Assembly: GCA_015680685.1 (NCBI GenBank)
Contig: MNCI01018936.1
Span: 215,452 to 279,451 of the forward strand
Direction of reading: 5' to 3'
From: Gnetum montanum
Taxonomy: Eukaryota > Streptophyta > Gnetopsida > Gnetales > Gnetaceae
DNA: 64,000 nt
Shown: positions 57,720 through 64,000 of the stretch, one piece after another
Numbering within the stretch: the first letter of the stretch is position 1
How the letters are laid out: each line of letters starts with the position of its first letter
Program-made: the position numbers and the translations under genes
The notes under the pieces: model-generated
What the model saw: only the letters and a program-made list of their open reading frames with translations
Database searches by the model: none
Told to the model about the DNA's origin: nothing

Positions 57720-58509
57720 TGATGAGAGATGAGAATACCATATGCCAAATCATACAAATTACAAGCATTCATGTGCAATCCAGTCAAAATTCATAGACTT
57801 TAGTTCTCTAAATGTGCATTATCTAGGTAGTGAACCTAAGGACATGATCATTGTCTTCTATGTTTCAGTTGTATAAGTACAAACATATGGTTAAGTGTAA
57901 CCAAGGCAAATGATTTATATAATTTTATATTTTTTATTTATTCTAGAATAAGTGTAAAATAAAGTGATTAAATATTAATTAATCTAATAACTAGCTAATG
58001 CCTTAAGCTATTTCCTAACATAAGTATCTAGGCCCACATATCGTACCCATCCTTAATGCATTATAACATTGTTGGGTTACCAAGTGCTAGCACTATTGAG
58101 ATTACTAAGCATTAACATTATGTTCGAGGTCATTGTACTTGTGTATTAATTAATCTTATTTAATTAACTAAGGATATGGAAGTAAATTGCATGAAAAATA
58201 GAGTGCACTAAGGTAAACATTAAGCTACTTCCAAATGTTGCAAGGTATTCCAAGAAGTTCATCTTTATTTCCATCACATTGAAGTTTCTAGAGACATTTG
58301 TGCTCAAATAAGGATCCATATACTTCTTGACTCCTACTATGGGCATTTTGAAAATATTCTAATTGCTATGGAAACTAACTATAAGAACTTCCGTAAGCTA
58401 TTGAATAACCAATGCCATAAATGTGATGGATTCATGCATTTATATAGGCAAACATAGACAACTCATCAATGCATGCCTGTTGACATAGTTCATTAATGAC
58501 AATTCATCA
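57720..58509 (-). mobile_element. 5' LTR of element C
   Basis: 790 bp, TGATGAGAGATGAG at the low end and ACAATTCATCA at the high end. It pairs with 52161-52905. The U3 end has ACTCATCAATGCATGCC and TTGACATAG words; a TATA-like ATTTATATAGG lies near 58440 (minus). Confidence 0.8.
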
Positions 58510-58514
58510 CCTAG

Positions 58515-58790
58515 CTAAGGAAAACTTAACATTTTTGCATTTTGTCTTTGGTAGAGTTAGCATTTTTGGTTTTCCTAGTTCTAGAGACTAGTGTATTTCA
58601 TCCTTGGATTAGGAAAACCCAATGTATTTGAGATTTTAGTCTAGAAGGTTAGCATTTGTGGTTTTCCTTAGTATCAAGAGCTAGGATTTTTAGTCTCTAG
58701 GACTAAGAACCCTCATTGTTTTTCCACTTCTAGGCCCAAAAGACCTTCATATATCTCAAACATTATAGTCCTTAGTGTCCTTGTTCTGGT
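58515..58790. repeat. Degenerate interspersed array, right part
   Basis: Continues the texture of 50600-52160: AGTTAGCATTTTTGG, TTTTCCTAGTTCTAGAGACTAG, TTAGCATTTGTGG. It supports insertion of element C into this array. Confidence 0.55.
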
Positions 58791-59098
58791 CATATTTTTT
58801 GTTCAAGCCTAAGTGTTAAAGGTTCCTAGGATTCCTTATCTATAACTATTTCATAAAATAACAAGTTCATTTAAGCTTTATTTATGATGTTTTTATTTTT
58901 TGGCTAATCATAATTTAAGTTGTGTTCAAAGTTTGGGTTCTCTGCATCTATGTTTCCTCATGTTAATGTTGTTGATTTTCTCTTTTATGTTATTTTATAT
59001 TTTTATTTTTATTTTTATTTAGGCTATGTTTATGGTTACTAGTATTATTGATGGTCATGTGTTTACTTTCTTTGTTTATAGGCCATAGTTAACAGTGG
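58791..59098. other. AT-rich spacer before the solo LTR
   Basis: No features except TTTTTATTTTTATTTTTATTT near 58997-59019, a short A/T pentamer-hexamer run. Confidence 0.4.
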
Positions 59099-59984
59099 TG
59101 ATGATTCATGAATCTATCAACCTCGATATCGGATATTTGATATCAAAGCTCTAATATTGGATACCCAATATTGAAGCCTAGGAAGCAATGCTAAATATAT
59201 GATATCGTCTCCTCTATGCTAGCCTATAAATATAACACTTGGGTGCATAGTTGAAAAAATAGAGAAGATAGTTTTAGTTCTTAGTTTTTGATAGTCTTTC
59301 TTAGAGTCTTGTTATTCCCTGTGCATGCTTGTAGTGTGATGTTTGTAATCGTATGACATCTTTGTTTGAGTGTGATGTATTTGGATATGTTACATGACTA
59401 GAAATAAAGATCAAGATTACTTCCATCATTGCCTCATTCACTTAGATTTATTATTTCTTTAATTATTTATTTAATTTTTTAATTATTTACTATTTCCTTT
59501 CGTTAACATTTCCATTTATTGCTATTTACTATTCCTATCATTAAGCCAAATGCATACACCTTAATCATGAGTATTGGTAAGTACTTGGTAATCCAACAGT
59601 GTATCGTTTGGCACACCTAGTGACATATGCTTAGTAATCCTAGAAATAGTCTCACAAAGTCCAAGATATATACAAACGATTAAGAGCAGACACCCATCAC
59701 ATGTAGGCTTGTTAGATTCTATTTTCCATTGTTCATTGGCTTAATTAATTTATCTTTTTATCATAATTAGGAGCATCATAGAATTAGATAACATCATATG
59801 CCTCACTTTGGACTTAACCATACATGACAAAATTACCACTAGTTCAAGTGGGAAGACAACGAACTGCGATCAAAGCATAACGATCTAGATGCCACAACTA
59901 GTCCCATCCATGGAATTTGACTAAATCATGAGTGAACACTTATGATTCATATGGTTGGGCATAGGGGTACCTTGCCACTCATCA
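59099..59984 (+). mobile_element. Solo Athila-type LTR with perfect 5-bp duplication
   Basis: 886 bp from TGATGATTCATG to CCACTCATCA. It is flanked by AGTGG (59094-59098) and AGTGG (59985-59989). No element interior adjoins on either side. The U3 contains CGATATCGGATATTTGATATC, ATTGGATACCCAATATTG and GATATCG words followed by TATAAAT at 59225-59231. It is the most complete LTR of the family here and a good reference for the others. Confidence 0.9.
59225..59231 (+). promoter_or_regulatory. TATA box of the solo LTR
   Basis: TATAAAT in GCCTATAAATATAACAC, directly after the palindromic U3 words. It is conserved at the same relative place in 17835-17841. Confidence 0.65.
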
Positions 59985-59989
59985 AGTGG

Positions 59990-60700
59990 TGATAATGATA
60001 TTATTGGTATCATCCCACCTCCCCCTACAATTTGATTAGGCTTTTCTTGCATACGATGTGAATCATATATATATGTCAAGTTTATTGTTGTTTTGCTACT
60101 ATTTTATTAGCCTCCATGAATTCAAACATGATGTATTATTTATTTTTTAAAATATTTGAATCTTCTAACATTTGAGCTACTTGGTTATACTTTGGCTTAC
60201 TATGTCATATTTTAGCATTGTGTTGCTCCTTAGCCATGATTTTTTTTTATTTGTATGTTTTATGTATGTTTGTGTTTTATATTTTTGCATATAAGAGTGA
60301 ACATAAATTGCAAATTGAAAATAAAAATAAATACAAAAAATAAGATGATAAAGTGAAGAATAAAAAACATAATGTGATAAAGTAAAAGATTTAAAAGGAG
60401 ACATGTGAGTAAAAGTAAAACTAAAAATAGTGTAGTAAAGTAAAAGTTAACTATGTATGTACAAGGAAAGAGAGAGAGAGGGTTGTGTCAATGACACAAA
60501 TACTTCTTGATCTTTGATAGATTAGGAAACTCATAAGGCTTTTCATGAATAATTTAGTGTTCTCCATTCCCTTTGCTTACAATGCTAAATAAAGGTTCAT
60601 CCTAGGTCTCATTTAAGATTTCAATGTTAGCAATTTCAGCATTGTTATATCTATATTTAGTAGCAATTTCATTATTGGAAATGGGAGTTTTCTATTGAAA
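59990..60700. other. Unassigned AT-rich DNA
   Basis: No genes. A short (GA)n run at about 60468-60480 and AAAGTAAAAG words near 60380-60450 are the only structure. Confidence 0.4.
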
Positions 60701-61290
60701 CTTTACCTCAGATCCCTACTCAATGTCAACATTGTTGATTGATAAGGAGAGTACATTATTCCCATGGATTACAATTTCCCCACCCTTGTAAGGTAACTGG
60801 ATTTTTTGGTAGATTGGTAAAGAGATTGCTTGTAATTTTTCCAACTAGGCATCTTCTCAATGACTAAGATGTTTGAAAATGTGACAAACTATTCCCTAGC
60901 TACAAACTTTAGTAAAATTAAACCTATCATAGCTAATCATGATTCATTGAAATATTTTAGAGTAATAGCAGTCGTTTCTTAGATGTTTTCTAGTAAGCCT
61001 AACCATTCAATGATGGAAAAAGGGATGACATTTGTTGTTGCTTCATCATCGACATGGATATGGTGAACCTTATATTGATTAACACATATGGTGATATAGA
61101 GTGGGGCATGTAGCACTTTATTATTTTGCATATTTATTTTGACCTCATTTTCATAGAACGTCGATGTGGTATGTTTTGATTCTTCATTAAACAAAGGTGG
61201 CATAATCATGAAGTGGATGGACTTCTCGCTAGTAGTCATGTCTTCACTCATAGGAATAGATGTTAACATTTTGACTAGTACTTTTTACTA
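60701..61290 (-). pseudogene. Tat-like protease region of element F
   Basis: Minus strand frame 61269-60979: MLTSIPMSEDMTTSEKSIHF, HAPLYITICVNQYKVHHIHV and DDEATTNVIPFSIIEWLGLL. Compare element 1 at 2400-2690 (ALIHMLMAVLVNENMPVEEE, then APLFIIIWVGQHQIRRVHID). The active site here is VDDEATTN, and the following strand (KFVARE, IEKMP) continues to about 60830. Downstream pol is absent. Confidence 0.7.
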
Positions 61291-63170
61291 AGCAAGGGAG
61301 GTATTGACCAACTCATAATGGGTTAGTGATGTATTCTTTTATTTTCATGAAAATTTAACTTATTCCATGGTAGTAAAGAAGTCTTTATCTTTGGCATGCA
61401 ATTTCTTTAGTTTTGGTAACTTTGACCTCTTTCATTTTGCCTAGGATTTTTACTTCATGTTTCAACATCTGCTATTTGGACCTCTTGCTTTTATCCATTC
61501 TATGGATTTCTTTGGAATTACTTGTTGATGCAGTTTAAGTAGTGGAATCCATAAGTATAGCTAACATTCAGGTAGAATTTGGTGAATTAACTTTCTTTCA
61601 AACCTTTTGTTGATTGTTCCAATTGAATTTAGGCTTAAAATAGGATGTTTTCACTATTTAAGTAATGATTTCTTATTGGTTAAATGGGATGGTATTGATG
61701 CATTAACTACCAAGTGAATGTTGGTCATTATTTGTTTCAGTCTTATCCATAGAGCATGAAGGAACCCTAATAACAAATTATTCTTTTGGAAGTATTAATG
61801 ATGGTATTATTATAATGAAAAATTCTCTTGCACTTGATGAAATTGAAGTTTCATTATTATGAGAAGGTATTTAATGACAAATGGCTCCTTGGTAGGTTTT
61901 CACTTATTAGGGATGTTAGCAATGGCTATTATGTAAGGGTCATTGCTAGCATTAAGAGGGTCTTTGTATACATGCATCAACTAGCTTTGTGACCTTATGG
62001 GATTGGATGCATCTAAGATTAATGCTCCTCTATGAATAACCTTTTGGAGGTCATCTTTAAAAGCTACGTAGAAGTCAGTATCATGGCCAAGAAGTTCTTG
62101 ATAGTGGCAAAACCTATCAAGATGGAAGTATTTTGGTAGTTATGGATCATCTTCGGTGGCTAGTATCGGATCTCTAGAAATTTCATAAAGATGATTGTTT
62201 CTCTTATGAGCATTATCTAATAGTTATTTATGTTGAATATGACTATTTTTAAGTAATTGATTAAGAAGCTCGAAATGCTTCATTGGTAATTTAATTTTGT
62301 GTACTTAGACTTGTTCTTGTGCAAAAAGTTTGATTATGTTTGGCTAGATGCATTAGAAGTACCTAAAATTGATGGTTGAGACGAGATGGTAGGGCTGTTA
62401 GGCTATAGTGTCTTTTTCTCCTCTATTAACATTTCATCTTTTTCTATAATGGGCATAGTTGTATGTGCTTATTTACTTTTGTTCCTATATATATTTGTGT
62501 GTTGGCTTTTATAGGCAATGTAGGATGGGCCATTAGTAGCTTTAACAACTTCCTTAATATTCTTAATTTTGGAAAAGGCTTGGCTAAGTGATCAAAGATC
62601 TAGGTAGAAAAATTTTGAGTGATAAAGTTATTAACCATCCCTTTAAAAATGGCAAAGAGATGCATCTCAAAGATTGACTTAGGAATCTTGTTTAACATTG
62701 CATTCCATCTTTGTATAAACTTTTCCACTAGTTTAAGAGTCCCGTATCTCACTTTCATGAGTTGATTTAGTGTTGTATCTAGTCTTAAGTTTTACTTAAA
62801 CTAATGAACAAAACTAGGTAATCAGGTCATCAAATGAGCATACGGAACCTCTTAGTAGGGTTTGGTACTAGTCTAATGCATACCCTGACAAGAACATAGG
62901 AAATATTTGTAGCACTATGTGAGGTCAAGCTTGCAACATGAGGTACAAGGAATGGAAGATGAGAAGGTGTGCATTAGGATCACCTTCATCATTATATTTC
63001 TTAAAGTGTGGGATAGGAATGCATGTGAGTAACATTATTTGTGCCATAATAGGGTTGATAGGATCATCCTGGTAGAAGTCCATCAATTTTACTATTTGTG
63101 TGGTGCTAACTTTAAGTTTGTGTAGCACCTTGGTAAGGTTTTGGATCATTTCGAAGGCTTGATCTAGGCC
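61291..63170 (-). pseudogene. Tat-like gag of element F
   Basis: Minus strand frame 63149-62925 carries TQIVKLMDFYQDDPINPIMA and IPIPHFKKYNDEGDPNAHLL, homologous to element 1 gag (TVQVMDFYQDDLISPEIPTL, HFTKYNGEENPNAHLV). Further blocks at 62830-62560 (DTTLNQLMKV, LVEKFIQRWNAMLNKIPKSI, FEMHLFAIFKGMVNNFIT) match element 1 at 900-1075. The region 62500-61300 is too decayed to follow in detail. Several frameshifts are present. It is in opposite orientation to element 1 and 60 kb away, so it is a separate insertion. Confidence 0.75.
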
Positions 63171-63479
63171 TTGTTATACCTTTGAGGATTGTACTAGTTT
63201 CTAAATAGTTCATGGCTAAGTGATGAATAATGGTATTAGCTAAAGGGATCATGTGCTTATCATTGCATGAGGGTTAAAAATTGAGAATTATGTTTGAATA
63301 GGAACTTAAGAATATAGAAACATTGGGAGTAAAGGGGTTGTGGAAAACATGCAAAACAAAAGATCCCAAAAAAGAAATGAGCTAAGATCATAAAAGGTGA
63401 TGGCATGGAAGAAACTATTTGTGGGGATTAGAATACCATGGTGAAAGGTATCAATGTGAACATTGAGGAAAATAAGGAA

Positions 63480-63770
63480 GCATGTTATAAGGCTTGATTC
63501 AAGAAGATTGCAAGAGATATTTGATTTACCACTGAGGTGGAGTGAAATGGATTAGTTAGTGATGAATTTGGGATCAGTCATTGTAAGGGATCCTCCAAGT
63601 GAGCATCCGTTTCATAATATCCTCCAAACTCATCTGGGTCCTCCTAGTCCTATTCCAAATTGGCTTCCTCACTCACCATGATATCATCATCTAAATCCAT
63701 CAATTGGGATAAAATGTGTACATACAACTTTGAAAGGGGTGCATTCATTTCCATTTTTGTGGATGAATTT
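63480..63770 (-). other. Acidic reading frame upstream of element F gag
   Basis: On the minus strand a frame from about 63753 reads MNAPLSKLYVHILSQLMDLD, then EDPDEFGGYYETDAHLEDPL, with two TAG interruptions. It is acidic, with no recognised domain. It might be an N-terminal gag extension or a small accessory ORF. The final ~230 bp of the window show nothing further. Confidence 0.3.
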
Positions 63771-64000
63771 AAATTGGTGCTTGGAGTCTAACTCCTTGCT
63801 CAAGATATGTATGCCAGCCTATATTTTTTCTCAAATGAAATCATAATACTCTTAACTAATTTAGCATGTGCAATATTTTGGCCTAAACACCTAAGAGACT
63901 AGGGATGTTAAATTACTATATGGTATTTCAGGTTATAAATGCAGGCAAATTTCTAGTTACTAACCATGTTGATGATGTTTTGTTGTAAAATAGTTGAAGA

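Larger units (their letters stand above)
52161..58509 (-). mobile_element. Athila-like element C, internally deleted
   Basis: Minus-strand element with 5' LTR 57720-58509, primer site, gag, protease, RT/RNase H and a truncated 3' LTR (52161-52905). Integrase, the 3' untranslated region and part of the 3' U3 are gone, with RNase H sequence abutting the LTR at about 52905. Flanking sequence on both sides belongs to one degenerate array. The flanking 5-mers (CTCAG and CCTAG) match only loosely. Confidence 0.7.

Overview
Plant nuclear DNA, most probably from a large, repeat-bloated genome such as a conifer or other gymnosperm. The genome type is an inference from old, nested Ty3/gypsy elements of the Athila and Tat lineages, two LINE types, intron signals, almost no intact reading frames and long AT-rich spacers. 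I see no bacterial, organellar or CRISPR features. Nearly every recognisable protein is a broken transposon protein, and most stops in well-aligned frames are TAG or TAA where Gln is expected.

Layout. (1) 1-12880, + strand: a Tat-like element with gag and protease (56-3230), a 76-bp tandem array (3281-3780), a spliced-looking antisense gene of five exons (8325-3919, minus), the catalytic part of integrase (9165-10083) running into an in-frame 30-bp tandem repeat, and a 1.5-kb 3' LTR (11374-12880). No reverse transcriptase was found in it. (2) 12881-15538: a coiled-coil accessory ORF followed by an LTR. (3) 16570-31250: an RTE-type LINE (minus) split by an Athila-like element (element A, 17190-29191, minus, flanked by AAAGT/AAAGC). 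A plus-strand relative (element D, LTR 17707-18649 plus gag to about 21200) is inserted in the 3' LTR of A. An L1-type LINE tail follows (29860-31250, +). (4) 31309-36406: an LTR element with no recognisable coding capacity (LARD-like), Met-tRNA-type PBS, an internal 5S rRNA-like segment and a tRNA-like segment. Its 5' LTR is interrupted by a solo Athila-like LTR (31496-32332) containing a 361-bp assembly gap. (5) 36407-39500: the only stretch that looks like low-copy host DNA, with a small membrane-protein ORF and weak exon candidates. (6) 40511-44997: an LTR-bounded unit carrying a plant-transposon-protein/coiled-coil ORF and no gag or pol. (7) 45003-50345: pol of another Athila-like copy (element B) abutting a Tat-type pol fragment. 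(8) 50600-58790: a degenerate AT-rich array split by Athila-like element C (52161-58509, minus), which lost its integrase. (9) 59099-59984: a solo LTR with a perfect AGTGG duplication. (10) 60700-63770: gag and protease of a second Tat-like element (F, minus).

None of these elements looks able to move by itself. The least expected features are the multi-intron antisense gene inside an RT-less Tat element, the recurrence of one palindromic word (GCTATGCTACG-like) in that element's LTR and in all four proposed introns, the LTR-bounded units encoding only the coiled-coil protein, and the 5S-like sequence inside a non-coding LTR element. Lineage and domain assignments rest on remembered family motifs, since no search could be run.
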